Origin: Cytophagales bacterium
Lineage (GTDB): Bacteria; Bacteroidota; Bacteroidia; Cytophagales; Cyclobacteriaceae
DNA length: 64,000 nucleotides
Reading direction: 5' to 3'
Assembly: GCA_022360055.1 (NCBI GenBank)
Contig: JAKSDO010000093.1
Coordinates: 1 to 64,000 of the forward strand
Shown here: one piece after another, positions 7,903 through 16,890 of the stretch
How positions within the stretch are numbered: the first letter of the stretch is position 1
How the letters are laid out: each line of letters starts with the position of its first letter
The notes under the pieces: generated by a model
Told to the model about the DNA's origin: nothing
The model's input: only the letters and a program-made list of their open reading frames with translations
The model's database searches: none
Translations under genes and position numbers: made by a program

Positions 7903-7992
7903 TCATCCATCAAATGACCAGGCTGCAAAAAATGCTTTGATCACAATTCCCAAAGTCACCGGGAACAGGCATGAACCAAAGCATCCCACAGT
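7903..7992 (-). pseudogene. TraE-like (DUF4134) C-terminal fragment
   Basis: The minus strand reads TVGCFGSCLFPVTLGIVIKA, then FFAAWSFDG and a stop at 7903. It resembles the last transmembrane helix of DUF4134 proteins, which end in patterns such as WFGxCIFLxxxxxVIKAFF. Only about 28 codons survive. Together with the adjacent TraF-like piece it marks the relic of a conjugative transposon. The remainder of 7665-8106 shows no gene. Confidence 0.45.
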
Positions 7993-8106
7993 TGATTTCC
8001 GTACCCTCTGGTGAGTTCCATTTGATATACACTCTACCTATTGAACACAGCCAACAATTAGAGGTATATTTCGTATTTATAGGTGTGAGAATTTTTTCTT
8101 ACATTT

Positions 8107-8130
8107 AAGAATATTCGCGAACTAATTCTT
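8107..8130. promoter_or_regulatory. Palindromic operator of the toxin-antitoxin pair
   Basis: The 24-bp element has outer arms AAGAAT and ATTCTT around a perfect 8-bp core TTCGCGAA, and ends 5 bp before the antitoxin ATG at 8136. Symmetry and position fit autoregulation by the antitoxin, which is the rule in Xre/MbcA-RES modules. Binding itself is inferred. Confidence 0.55.
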
Positions 8131-8135
8131 GAGTC

Positions 8136-8642
8136 ATGGGGCAAATTACCAAAAACAAACAGAATACTGAAAAAGAACTCACAAAAATTCTTTTCAATTT
8201 GTTGTTAAAATATAGAAATGAATCTGCGTATAGAAATAGGTCCTTTTACAATGATTTGATATCGGATAATTTTCAAGACAACTATATCCTCCATCAAATG
8301 AGCTCAATTCCGTACCCGGCTAAATTATATAAAGGGTTGAAGGAATCCTTGTTTATTACTGGTGATGAATATCGTAATATCATGGGGCATACCTGGAGAA
8401 CGATTTTGAAAAAGGAATCTGATGAATTATTAGATGCGGATTATTCTGAAAAATTGGTTGCAGCTTCTAAGGTGTTGGCACAGGGGGTTAGTTTTTTTGG
8501 ATCATTTGAAAAGTTAGGCATATGGTTGCGAAAATTTAATCCATTTCTTGATGCCCGGCCAATAGATCTTCTTACTACCATTCCCGGATCTGAAATTGTG
8601 TCAGATGAACTTGAACGTTTATATGAAGGTTCTCTGGCATGA
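8136..8642 (+). CDS. Xre/MbcA/ParS-type antitoxin
   Basis: The 168-aa product ends in the DUF2384 toxin-binding domain: KLGIWLRKFNPFLDARPIDL, then a T-x-PGSE element, ELERLYEGSLA, spanning about residues 125-168. The part before it would form the helical DNA-binding Xre-like region. The protein should bind and neutralise the RES-domain toxin encoded next and repress the operon from the palindrome just upstream. The stop codon overlaps the toxin start (8639-8642), which gives tight translational coupling. Both reading frames are intact, so the module is probably functional. Confidence 0.85.
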   Translation: MGQITKNKQNTEKELTKILFNLLLKYRNESAYRNRSFYNDLISDNFQDNYILHQMSSIPYPAKLYKGLKESLFITGDEYRNIMGHTWRTILKKESDELLDADYSEKLVAASKVLAQGVSFFGSFEKLGIWLRKFNPFLDARPIDLLTTIPGSEIVSDELERLYEGSLA

Positions 8643-9091
8643 TCGTTTGGAGGTTGTCTAGACATAATTCCCTGGAAGGATCTGATACGCCCGGAAGATG
8701 GAACCTACGAAAAACTAAGGTATTATACACTGCTAGCAATCCATCGCTTTGCGCCTGGGAAGTGTTTGCACATCAGATTGACGGAGACAGTTGGCCGACA
8801 GATTATTTTCTTTTAAAAATTGAAGTTCAGGGAACAGATATTCTCACAATCTCGGCAAGAGATTTGCCGGCGGAATGGAATACACTGGCATACAAAAACT
8901 CTGTTCGGAAATTTGGTAGTGATATAATGGCAAGGGATAAGCCTTTGGGATTTTGGGTGCCTAGTGTTGTTATACCAGAGGAACATAACCTTATCTTAAA
9001 TCCTCAATTTCCAAATTATCATTCACTAGTAAAACTAAAAGAGACGATCCCGTTTGAGTATGATGAGCGATTTAAAAAATTTCTTAAATAG
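8639..9091 (+). CDS. RES-domain toxin, NAD+-degrading
   Basis: The 150-aa protein has the RES family landmarks. They are an N-terminal WRLSR with Arg5, GRWN at 19-22, VLYTASNPSLCAWE with Tyr30 and Glu41, and the C-terminal VPSVVIPEEHN with Ser109. Arg, Glu and Ser are the residues that name the family. Characterised members (MbcT, ParT, Xre-RES toxins) consume NAD+ or modify targets using it, stopping growth. The length is typical and all three landmarks are retained. It is paired with the upstream MbcA-like antitoxin through an ATGA overlap. Confidence 0.88.
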   Translation: MIVWRLSRHNSLEGSDTPGRWNLRKTKVLYTASNPSLCAWEVFAHQIDGDSWPTDYFLLKIEVQGTDILTISARDLPAEWNTLAYKNSVRKFGSDIMARDKPLGFWVPSVVIPEEHNLILNPQFPNYHSLVKLKETIPFEYDERFKKFLK

Positions 9092-9203
9092 AGGCTGAAA
9101 AATACAACTGATAATATCAAATTTCTTTTCTAATGGAGCATGCCATAATTGAACTCAGTGAAAAAGAATATTTGTTATTAAATGCACACATTTTGAAAAC
9201 ATT

Positions 9204-12200
9204 ATGATCCATTCAAAAGAACTGTTTTATTTCATTGTCTTATTATTAGTCTCATGTTCTCAAGAGCGCATGGAAACTATCAATTTTCGTGAGAAGAATA
9301 CTTCAGCCTCCAATTATGAGGTTCTTTATGAAAGTGGAAATTGGGATCACCCCGAATACGGTGAGGCATTTGAATTTTATGGAAATCATAGAGCCGTTGT
9401 TGAACTACCGGATCAATTATATGGCAATACACAAGTTGTAGTTCCGTGGAGAAGAAGAGATAATGATCCAGCCGAAAAAGACATAATCATTGTAGATGCA
9501 AAAACAAATACAGTTGTCGAAAACAGGCATATTCTCGAAATTAATAATGAATATGGGCACCTGATCTTTAAACCCAACAATCAATCACCCTTATATTATA
9601 TATACTTTCTTCCACATAGCTCTACAGGATCATATTACCCAAAACTAAAGTACAAACAGCCAACGGAAACTCGGGATAAATCCTGGTTGTCAGAAGTAGA
9701 ATTAGGTAATGGCCAGGGAGCGGACTTCCCCAAAGCGAAAGTGATCAGTATTCAATCAATAGATGATTTTCACAGCTTTTTTCCTATGGAGGTAATTGCA
9801 ACTCAAGAAGAAGTTTCAACATTTATCGACAGCAATTCCAAACCTTACTATTTGTTTCCAGAATATCGCGAATATCCTATTAAGCTCAAGGATTACCTGC
9901 CTTTGCGTTGGGTTGCCGGCGCGAAGAAAATCAACGGAATTTCGGATACCGTCTTTAAAGGAGAATTTTATTCATTTCAAATAGGAGTGTTCTCACCAAA
10001 AGAGAACTTAAAAGACATTAAAATCGATTTTACGGATTTTGAAAGCAACATGGGAAGGAGTATCCCCAAAGAGATGATAACTTGTTTTAATAAAGGTGGT
10101 ATTGATCTAAATGGAAATCCATTTGACAAGATAGTATCTGTAACCATGGGTAAAACACAAGCGCTCTGGTTTGGAATTGAAATTCCAGAAGAAACAAAAA
10201 AAGGCACCTATTTAGGCAAAGTCATCATGAAGCCAAAAGGGATTTCTGCCGATACTGTTTTTGTAAAACTGAAGGTCTCTTCCGATAAAATAGCGAATTA
10301 CGGAGATCATACTCCTCAAAATATGTCCCGGTTACGCTGGCTAAATTCAACCATTGGCACAGACAAAGATTTTATTGTTAAACCATTCGAACCTATAAAA
10401 ATATCAAATAACAAAATCAGTATTCTAGGTCGCGATATTGTACTAAATGAATATGGTTTTCCCGAAAGCATTTCGTCTTACTTCACCCCGGAAATGACAA
10501 GACTGAAGAAAAGTAGTGAACCCGTATTGGCCCGCCCCATACAATTTGATGTTATAGATAAAAATGGTTCGCCAACACGGTGGAACACTAATTCTTATGG
10601 CATTCGGCTAATGCACAAGAGTGTTGCCAATTGGACAGCAAGCGCGAGTTCAGATAATTTTATGATGAATGTATCGGGCACTGTCGAATATGACGGTATG
10701 TTGGATTATAAGATAAAAATAATTGTCAAAAAAGATATTGCCGTCAAGGATATCAAGCTTCAGATTCCAATGCAAAAAGAAGCCGCCAAATACATACTTG
10801 GACTGGGACGAAAAGGTGGCAAACTCGAAAATAGCATTTCATGGAAATGGGATATTACAAAACATCAGGAAGGTGCATGGTTGGGGAATGTTAACAAGGG
10901 CATTCAATTTGTACTAAGAGATGAGAATTATGAGCGTCCCCTAAACACCAACTTCTATCAGGCAAAACCCCTGCACCTTCCAAGTTCATGGTTCAATGAA
11001 AATAAAGGTGGAATCAACATCACTGTAAAGAACGACACTGTGAATGTAGAAAATTATAGTGGCGCCAGAAATATTAAAAAAGGGGATACGCTTAATTTCA
11101 ATATTCGCTTTTTGATCACTCCATTTAAACCGATCGATATCAAAGCGCATTTTAATACAAGATTTGTCCATAAATATGTGCCGGTAGATTCCGTAATCAA
11201 TATGAACGGCACCATTGTAAACATCCATCATGCCAACGAAATAAACCCATATATCAATTACCCATTTTATAATGTGGAAAAGCAGAAATCATATATTGAA
11301 GATGCACATAGTAAAGGTATTCGGGTGAAATTATACAATACCATCCGTGAGCTTAGCTACAAATCACATGAACTTTTTGCCCTGAAGAGTCTTGGAGATG
11401 AAATATTGAATGATGGTGAAGGAGGTGGACATAGTTGGCTACAGGAGCATCTCAAATCAAATTATCATTCAGCTTGGCATGCAACAAATGTAAATGATGC
11501 TTCAATACTTAATAAAGGTAATTCAAGGTGGACCAATTATTATATTGAAGGGATTAACTGGCTTGCCCAAAACAATAAAATTGACGGGCTTTATTTAGAT
11601 GATATCGCTTTTAGCAGAACCACTGTAAAACGTATCGCAAATGTGTTTGACAAACACAGGGATTCATTTGTAATTGACCTTCATTCTGCCAATCAGTTTA
11701 ATCACAACGATGGCTTTATTAACAGTGCATTTTTGTATATGGAACATTTTCCTTACATATCCAGGCTTTGGTTTGGAGAGTATTTTGAATATGATTTGGC
11801 ACCTGATTACTGGCTGGTAGAAGTTTCCGGTATTCCGTTTGGTCTAACAAGCGAGATGCTTGAAAAAGGAGGGCATCCTTATCGTGGTCTGGTGTTCGGG
11901 ATGACCACCCGTGTTTATCACACCTACAATCCACAAGCACTCTGGAAGTTATTCGATGAATTTGATATGGCCAATAGCGAAATGTCAGGTTATTGGGTAG
12001 ATGAATCACCAATTAAAACAAATACGAAAAATATCAAAAGTACAATCTACTCAAATCAGGATAAAGTGCTCATCGCTATCGGTTCATGGTCGGCTAAAGA
12101 CGAAAGAGTGCCATTGAAAATTGATTGGAAAGCCCTGGGGATTGATAAAAAATCGGTTCGTCTAATTAGCCCTGAGATCAAAGGACTTCAGAATTTCAAC

Positions 12201-12275
12201 ACATTTGAGCTTGATAAACCCATCCCTATTGAAAAAAACAATGGGCTGATACTTATTTTAGAAACGAAAAAGTAA
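9204..12275 (+). CDS. Large lipoprotein, putative glycoside hydrolase (DUF6067/GH123-like)
   Basis: The 1023-aa product begins with a lipoprotein signal (LLVSC, lipidated Cys18), so it should sit on the outer membrane or cell surface. The N-terminal half is beta-rich, containing a segment like the N-terminal domain of GH123-type glycosidases (RWVAGAKKINGISDTVFKGE, then SFQIGVFSPKENL). The C-terminal half reads as a TIM barrel with KIDGLYLDDIAFS near residues 790-805 and DLHSANQFNHNDG. The two aspartates in YLDD are candidate catalytic or substrate-binding residues. The probable job is polysaccharide degradation. No SusC/SusD or sulfatase genes accompany it, so the substrate cannot be inferred. 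The family assignment is from memory of motif patterns. Confidence 0.65.
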   Translation: MIHSKELFYFIVLLLVSCSQERMETINFREKNTSASNYEVLYESGNWDHPEYGEAFEFYGNHRAVVELPDQLYGNTQVVVPWRRRDNDPAEKDIIIVDAKTNTVVENRHILEINNEYGHLIFKPNNQSPLYYIYFLPHSSTGSYYPKLKYKQPTETRDKSWLSEVELGNGQGADFPKAKVISIQSIDDFHSFFPMEVIATQEEVSTFIDSNSKPYYLFPEYREYPIKLKDYLPLRWVAGAKKINGISDTVFKGEFYSFQIGVFSPKENLKDIKIDFTDFESNMGRSIPKEMITCFNKGGIDLNGNPFDKIVSVTMGKTQALWFGIEIPEETKKGTYLGKVIMKPKGISADTVFVKLKVSSDKIANYGDHTPQNMSRLRWLNSTIGTDKDFIVKPFEPIKISNNKISILGRDIVLNEYGFPESISSYFTPEMTRLKKSSEPVLARPIQFDVIDKNGSPTRWNTNSYGIRLMHKSVANWTASASSDNFMMNVSGTVEYDGMLDYKIKIIVKKDIAVKDIKLQIPMQKEAAKYILGLGRKGGKLENSISWKWDITKHQEGAWLGNVNKGIQFVLRDENYERPLNTNFYQAKPLHLPSSWFNENKGGINITVKNDTVNVENYSGARNIKKGDTLNFNIRFLITPFKPIDIKAHFNTRFVHKYVPVDSVINMNGTIVNIHHANEINPYINYPFYNVEKQKSYIEDAHSKGIRVKLYNTIRELSYKSHELFALKSLGDEILNDGEGGGHSWLQEHLKSNYHSAWHATNVNDASILNKGNSRWTNYYIEGINWLAQNNKIDGLYLDDIAFSRTTVKRIANVFDKHRDSFVIDLHSANQFNHNDGFINSAFLYMEHFPYISRLWFGEYFEYDLAPDYWLVEVSGIPFGLTSEMLEKGGHPYRGLVFGMTTRVYHTYNPQALWKLFDEFDMANSEMSGYWVDESPIKTNTKNIKSTIYSNQDKVLIAIGSWSAKDERVPLKIDWKALGIDKKSVRLISPEIKGLQNFNTFELDKPIPIEKNNGLILILETKK

Positions 12276-12326
12276 GTAAATCTTATTGCCCAATAATATA
12301 GAATCAAATTTGGTGGTTCCGGAGGC

Positions 12327-12484
12327 CTAATGGAGTACATGGTTATGCGAAAGATGCGTACTATTGGTATCCGGCAGGCCAATAAAATATGCCCATGGCG
12401 GCAGTGGCTTACAACCTGAAGAAATACCTGAGCTTCTTCGGCCAAATCATCCCTGAGAAACCTGTTGAGGAAACGTTGAGCTAA
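12327..12484 (+). mobile_element. Transposase 3' remnant (IS1182/IS5-like), frameshifted
   Basis: Two plus-strand frames together reconstruct a transposase tail: MEYMVMRKMRTIGIRQANKI, then after a shift MAAVAYNLKKYLSFFG, stopping at 12482-12484. The pattern RxTxGIxxANKxxxMAAxAYNLKKYL is the conserved C-terminal end of DDE transposases of this group in Bacteroidota. The catalytic core is absent, as are inverted repeats. It points into the 3' side of the PadR gene and may have replaced that regulator's former downstream partner. Confidence 0.6.
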
Positions 12485-12518
12485 TTTTGGCGGTATGGTT
12501 TTATCATTCGACAACTGA

Positions 12519-12866
12519 TCAAATATTGAAATTGAGATTGTCCAAAGCGAGAGAAGGATATTGCTGCCAAAGGTTCACCTTAAAGTCACGCGCTTCTTTT
12601 AAAACTCTTTGGCCGTAGGCAGTGATTGTGTAAATGCGTTTTCGGCGTCCGCCTCTTTCCGTCGTAGCCTTTCCCATTTCTGAAGATAAAAATCCTTTGT
12701 CCTCCAGTCTGCTTAGGGTTGAATGAACTGCCCCGATAGAGACGGACCTTCCGGTTTGTGATTTAAATTCATCTGAAATCTTGAAGGCATATGCTTCTTC
12801 ATCTCCAAGTATACCTACAAGCAGCATAATAACTTCCTCAAATTCTCCAAGTCGTGTTTCTTTCAT
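12519..12866 (-). CDS. PadR-family transcriptional regulator
   Basis: The 115-aa product starts KETRLGEFEEVIMLLVGILG and contains the winged helix typical of PadR: KISDEFKSQTGRSVSIGAVH, STLSRLEDKGFLSSE and the wing GGRRKRIYTITAYGQRVL. It is a short PadR with a minimal C-terminal dimerisation tail. In Cytophagales, small PadR genes of this type are usually followed by an FtsX-type ABC permease that they control. Here the position downstream (12276-12518) holds a transposase remnant instead, so the regulator is an orphan unless it acts elsewhere. Confidence 0.85.
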   Translation of the reverse strand: MKETRLGEFEEVIMLLVGILGDEEAYAFKISDEFKSQTGRSVSIGAVHSTLSRLEDKGFLSSEMGKATTERGGRRKRIYTITAYGQRVLKEARDFKVNLWQQYPSLALDNLNFNI

Positions 12867-13198
12867 TTGTTTCTATATTGCAGATCAAATATACGAACTT
12901 AATTTCTATTTGTTCTACAATTAGGAAAGAAATGACTATTTAATTGTTACCGATTAATACTTTGCCATTGGGCATAGTTCCTGAGATTCGGAGTAGAAAT
13001 TGGGACGTAGAAAATTACCAATTTCTCCTTTTCCAGATTGATTTCTATGGCTAACGTTTTCATAGCAAGCTTTATCTTCATAGCGCCTCTTTTCTTTCCC
13101 AATTAAGGAATGGAATTGGTAATACAAACCTGCTGGGTAAGAAAGTGACTTCAATGTCGATCGTTATTGAAGACCTTTGCAAATATTGTTCATTAGTA
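12867..13198. other. Intergenic stretch without recognisable gene
   Basis: A minus-strand frame at 12954-13154 (66 codons) has no family resemblance and no promoter or ribosome site that I can point to, and I do not call it. Nothing else stands out before the dispersed repeat at 13199. Confidence 0.3.
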
Positions 13199-13277
13199 GC
13201 TTCTACCTTGTCATTTAACACTGGAAAAAGTATTTATGTAGATTTTTCAAATCCCACAGAAATACCGATGGATCCTA
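13199..13277 (+). repeat. Dispersed intergenic repeat, copy A
   Basis: This ~79-bp segment matches the reverse complement of 26810-26890 at roughly 85 percent by eye. Both contain CTACCTTGTCATTTAACACT, a variable middle, and AAATCCCACAGAAATACCGA. The GTCATTT...AAATCCCACAG layout resembles dispersed intergenic repeats that I recall from Bacteroidota genomes. A 42-codon frame runs through it (13154-13282) but is not preserved in copy B, so the repeat is treated as non-coding. Confidence 0.65.
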
Positions 13278-13307
13278 AATAAGTAAAAGTTTACACTTTT
13301 ACCCCAA

Positions 13308-13344
13308 CAAAAAAGCACCCACAAATTTTACTTCGTAAGTGCTT
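13308..13344 (-). terminator. Terminator downstream of tRNA-Thr
   Basis: Read on the minus strand, arms AAGCAC and GTGCTT are followed by a run of T (A run at 13308-13314 on the plus strand). It lies 10 bp beyond the tRNA 3' end and should terminate its transcript. Confidence 0.6.
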
Positions 13345-13354
13345 GATTATCAAG

Positions 13355-13676
<322 letters not shown>

Positions 13677-13688
13677 TAAAAGCGACTG

Positions 13689-13718
13689 CAAAAATAAAGG
13701 ACTAATCGAATAATCAAA
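13689..13718 (-). promoter_or_regulatory. Bacteroidota-type promoter for the tRNA-Thr transcript
   Basis: On the minus strand TTTG (13715-13718) is followed after 18 nt by TATTTTTG (13689-13696), matching TTTG-N19-TAnnTTTG. It sits 13 bp outside the outermost tRNA fragment, about 260 bp from the intact tRNA. Confidence 0.6.
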
Positions 13719-13749
13719 AGAATATTGAACTATTTTAGATAAACTTCAA

Positions 13750-16074
13750 TTAGATATTACTAATAATTTTGAGCTGCTCTTTAAGGCTTTGTAATTGCTC
13801 ATTGGCCTTGTCAATTTTTCCTTGAAACTCCTCTTTCAACTTGTCCGCATTTTTCGATGAAGCGAAGAAATCCATGTTATTCTTCCAAACACTTATGTCG
13901 TTCTCAAGAGCGGCTATTTGCCGGCGCAAAGCCCCTTCCTTCTTGTGTATCATCTTCTCGGCGCCGGGCCCATAACTTATATTGCTAAACTGGGCAGAAA
14001 ATCTCATTTTGTGTTTTTCCGCCTCAGGAATATCCACCTGATCGGTAATCTCCGTTATAATCTTAGTATATCGATTCTGTATGTACTTAATATTCGATCT
14101 TGGGACAAATCCAATTTTACCCCATTCCGATTCAATGGTCTGAACTCTTTCGACATCGATTTTCCCTTCCTCGGCCATCTTTTCCAATTCGTCGCAGAGT
14201 TTTTGCTTTTTCTTGAAATTCTCTTCGTAATCTTTCTCCAGTTTGCCGGTATTCTCTCTCCTCCGGTTAAAAAAGTGATCGCATGCTTTCTTAAACCGGG
14301 CAAACACTTCATTTCGATGTTTTTCGGGCACCGGGCCGATCTCTTTCCATCTTTTCTGCAAACGCTTCAACTCATCGGATGTCTTCCAAAAATCGTCGCT
14401 ATCCTTAAGGGCTTCGGCTTTGTCGACAAGCTCTTCCTTGAGTTTTAAATTACTTCTTCGCTCTTCCTCAATCTTCTTAAAGAATTGTCCTTTTTTATTG
14501 AAAAATGCTTTAAAGCCGGTCCAGAATTTTTTGTTGATCGCCTTTGCCTTTTCTTTAGGCAGACTGCCTATCGCTTCCCATTCCTTCTGAATTGCAATGA
14601 TCTCTTTGGTTTTAGAATTCCAATCCGATATCCGGTCCGAATCGAATTCCGAAAACGGCAACACTTTTTCTATTAAAGCTTCTTTGGCCACTTCATTCAG
14701 CTTCAGCTCCCCCTTCAGCTTTTCATAGTAATCCTTTCTTTTTGAATAGATCTTATCGGAAGCTGCTTTAAACCTCTCCCAAACGGGTTCCTGATCCTCC
14801 TTGGGCACCGGTCCGATATGCTTGAATTCCTCGTGAAGCTCATTCAACTGCTTGATGACTTCTCTAATATTTTCCTGATCGCTTAACTTTTCTGCCTTTT
14901 CGCAAAGCTCTATTTTCAGATCATAGTTCTTTTTCCGGTCCAGCTCCTTTAATTCAAAATAAATGCTTCGCTGATCATAAAACCGGTCAAGCAACGCGTT
15001 GTAGTTTGCCCACAGGCTCTTCACCTGCGATGAGGGAATTACACCAACTTCCTTCCACTGTTTCTGAAGATCCTTTAGAGCCTTTATACTTGTACCGGTT
15101 TCTTCTGAATCAACGATCTGGCGGAGCTTTTCAAGGATTTCAAGCTTTTTATTTAAATTCTGCTCTTTTTGCTTTTCCAGGCTATTGTAATACTGGTTCT
15201 TCCTTTCTTTAAGTTTGCCAAATGCCAGATTGAAGCGTTGATCCAATTCATCGGGGCGGTATTCAAATCCATCTTTTTCACCACCGTCCTCCATATATCT
15301 TTCGTATGCAGCCTTGCGCTCTGCCTCGGCAAGATCATCATACGGCTTCTTTATCTCTTTTAGGATTCTTCCAACCTGTGAAAAATCATCTTCCTTCAGC
15401 AAACTTTCCAAAACCCGGACCATTTGCTTCTTGCTGTAATTGGAATAATCCAATTGTGCTTCCTCTTCTTCAGGCTCACCCCCTTCCGAATCACCTGCTT
15501 CCTCATCTGCCGGAGGATTATCATCACTTCCGCCCGATGAACCTTCAATTATCACTGTGCTTTTCTCCTGATGTTCGGCAGGTATTGGAGCTTGTTCGGT
15601 CACATCATCCTCGGAGGTTTCTGAATCTTCGCTTTTTTCAGATCCATTTTTTGTGCCTGTTTCATCATCTGCCCGCGCTTCCTTACTTGCCTGGGTTTCT
15701 TCTCTTGCCGCTACTGCATCGGCCGCTTCAGCTTCTTTACTTACGGGTTCCTTTATTATCTCTTCTTCTTTTTGATCGGTGGGACTTTTATCCGGTGCAC
15801 TCAGCCCGCCTGTCGCTTCCGGGCCGGGATCTTGTTGTGGTTCACTTTCATCGAGTTTTTTTTCATTCTCAGCACCGGAGCGTGACTGATGATCAGGGGT
15901 AGGAACTATTTCGGGATTTTCCAAATTACTCCGGTGAAAGTCGTCTGTTTTATGTGAAGATTCCTTTTCAGGATCCGACGAAGAGTCCCGATTGACTGAA
16001 TTGTCCGGCTTTTGTTCAGACTGTTTTATTTTTCCATCTTCAAAATTATTTCCTTCGGTTCCATATTTTTCCAT
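13750..16074 (-). CDS. DUF349-repeat protein with acidic N-terminal region
   Basis: The 774-aa protein begins with ~210 residues of low-complexity acidic sequence rich in Glu, Asp, Ser and Pro, predicted to be disordered. It continues with several DUF349 helical repeats, each recognisable by a core such as LQKQWKEVGVIP, HEEFKHIGPVPKEDQEPVWE, QKEWEAIGSLPKEKAKAIN and LQKRWKEIGPVPEKHRNEVF. A C-terminal coiled coil follows (KKEGALRRQIAALENDISVW). DUF349 proteins are cytoplasmic and of unclear function. The gene follows yqgE by 21 bp and is probably cotranscribed with it. No signal peptide or membrane segment is present. Confidence 0.88.
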   Translation of the reverse strand: MEKYGTEGNNFEDGKIKQSEQKPDNSVNRDSSSDPEKESSHKTDDFHRSNLENPEIVPTPDHQSRSGAENEKKLDESEPQQDPGPEATGGLSAPDKSPTDQKEEEIIKEPVSKEAEAADAVAAREETQASKEARADDETGTKNGSEKSEDSETSEDDVTEQAPIPAEHQEKSTVIIEGSSGGSDDNPPADEEAGDSEGGEPEEEEAQLDYSNYSKKQMVRVLESLLKEDDFSQVGRILKEIKKPYDDLAEAERKAAYERYMEDGGEKDGFEYRPDELDQRFNLAFGKLKERKNQYYNSLEKQKEQNLNKKLEILEKLRQIVDSEETGTSIKALKDLQKQWKEVGVIPSSQVKSLWANYNALLDRFYDQRSIYFELKELDRKKNYDLKIELCEKAEKLSDQENIREVIKQLNELHEEFKHIGPVPKEDQEPVWERFKAASDKIYSKRKDYYEKLKGELKLNEVAKEALIEKVLPFSEFDSDRISDWNSKTKEIIAIQKEWEAIGSLPKEKAKAINKKFWTGFKAFFNKKGQFFKKIEEERRSNLKLKEELVDKAEALKDSDDFWKTSDELKRLQKRWKEIGPVPEKHRNEVFARFKKACDHFFNRRRENTGKLEKDYEENFKKKQKLCDELEKMAEEGKIDVERVQTIESEWGKIGFVPRSNIKYIQNRYTKIITEITDQVDIPEAEKHKMRFSAQFSNISYGPGAEKMIHKKEGALRRQIAALENDISVWKNNMDFFASSKNADKLKEEFQGKIDKANEQLQSLKEQLKIISNI

Positions 16075-16095
16075 AACTCGTCATTTTAATAAAGG

Positions 16096-16677
16096 TTAAT
16101 TTAACCTCGGATCAACGGGAAAATTAGCGACAATTTTGTACTTCCCGCCCATTGTATTTAACACTTCTTTCCACAAAGATTCGACATCAGTATCGAAAAT
16201 CTGTCCAATATCGACATTCCTTGAGATTATCCATGAATTCATTTCAAGCTCTCCCTTCAACTGTCCGCCGGCCCACCCGGAGTACCCGACAAAAAACTTG
16301 ATATCATTTGATTGCACCAGATTGCTTTCCATCATAGCCAGCATCTGTTCAAAATTGCCCCCCCAGAATATCCCCTTGGCCACCTCGATTCCCCCTTCGA
16401 TCAATCCATCATTTTTATGAATAAACTGAAGGGCATTTTGTTGCACAGGTCCGCCGATGTAGACATTATCCTGCCGATCGCCTACGCCTTCGATCAATTC
16501 ATTCAGCTTTACCATGGCCGGCTTATTCAACACAAATCCAAACGAACCATCTTCATTGTGCTCACAAAGCAATATCACTGTCCTTGAGAAATTCGGATCT
16601 GCTAAAAAGGGTTCTGATATTAACAGATCGCCTTTTTTAGGTTCAATTTTATCAAATGAATAATTAAATAGTTCCAT
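16096..16677 (-). CDS. YqgE/AlgH family protein
   Basis: The 193-aa product has the family's opening KKGDLLISEPFLADPNFSRT, followed by VILLCEHNEDGSFGFVLNKP, then YIGGPVQQNALQFIH and the late FFVGYSGWAGGQLKGELEMN. The length is typical (about 185-190 aa). The family is widespread and structurally known but lacks an agreed biochemical role. It is cytoplasmic. It heads a two-gene unit with the DUF349 protein and is divergent from pdxH across 213 bp. Confidence 0.92.
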   Translation of the reverse strand: MELFNYSFDKIEPKKGDLLISEPFLADPNFSRTVILLCEHNEDGSFGFVLNKPAMVKLNELIEGVGDRQDNVYIGGPVQQNALQFIHKNDGLIEGGIEVAKGIFWGGNFEQMLAMMESNLVQSNDIKFFVGYSGWAGGQLKGELEMNSWIISRNVDIGQIFDTDVESLWKEVLNTMGGKYKIVANFPVDPRLN

Positions 16678-16890
16678 TTCTATTATAAAACGAACATAAT
16701 TCGAGAAAGATTTGATTTGAATTTCTTACTGTGTCAAATAACCTCTTACCGAACTAAAGGTATTAACATTTTAAATAAAAAATATAATAATTGATCTATT
16801 TAATACTAATTTCGCCAAATCACTCGACCGATGATCTTTTAATCGATAATGGAAAATAAATCACACTTGACAAAACCTCTGTAATTGGTC

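Noticed and set aside
12954..13154. 66-codon minus-strand open frame
   Set aside because: No family resemblance and no start context; it lies in decayed intergenic DNA.
13154..13282. 42-codon plus-strand frame through repeat copy A
   Set aside because: The reading frame is not preserved in copy B, which shares the nucleotide sequence, so it is not under coding selection as far as I can see.
15306..15902. Long plus-strand open frame opposite the DUF349 gene
   Set aside because: It is antisense to the acidic repeat region of a well-supported gene; low-complexity sequence keeps the opposite frame open by chance.
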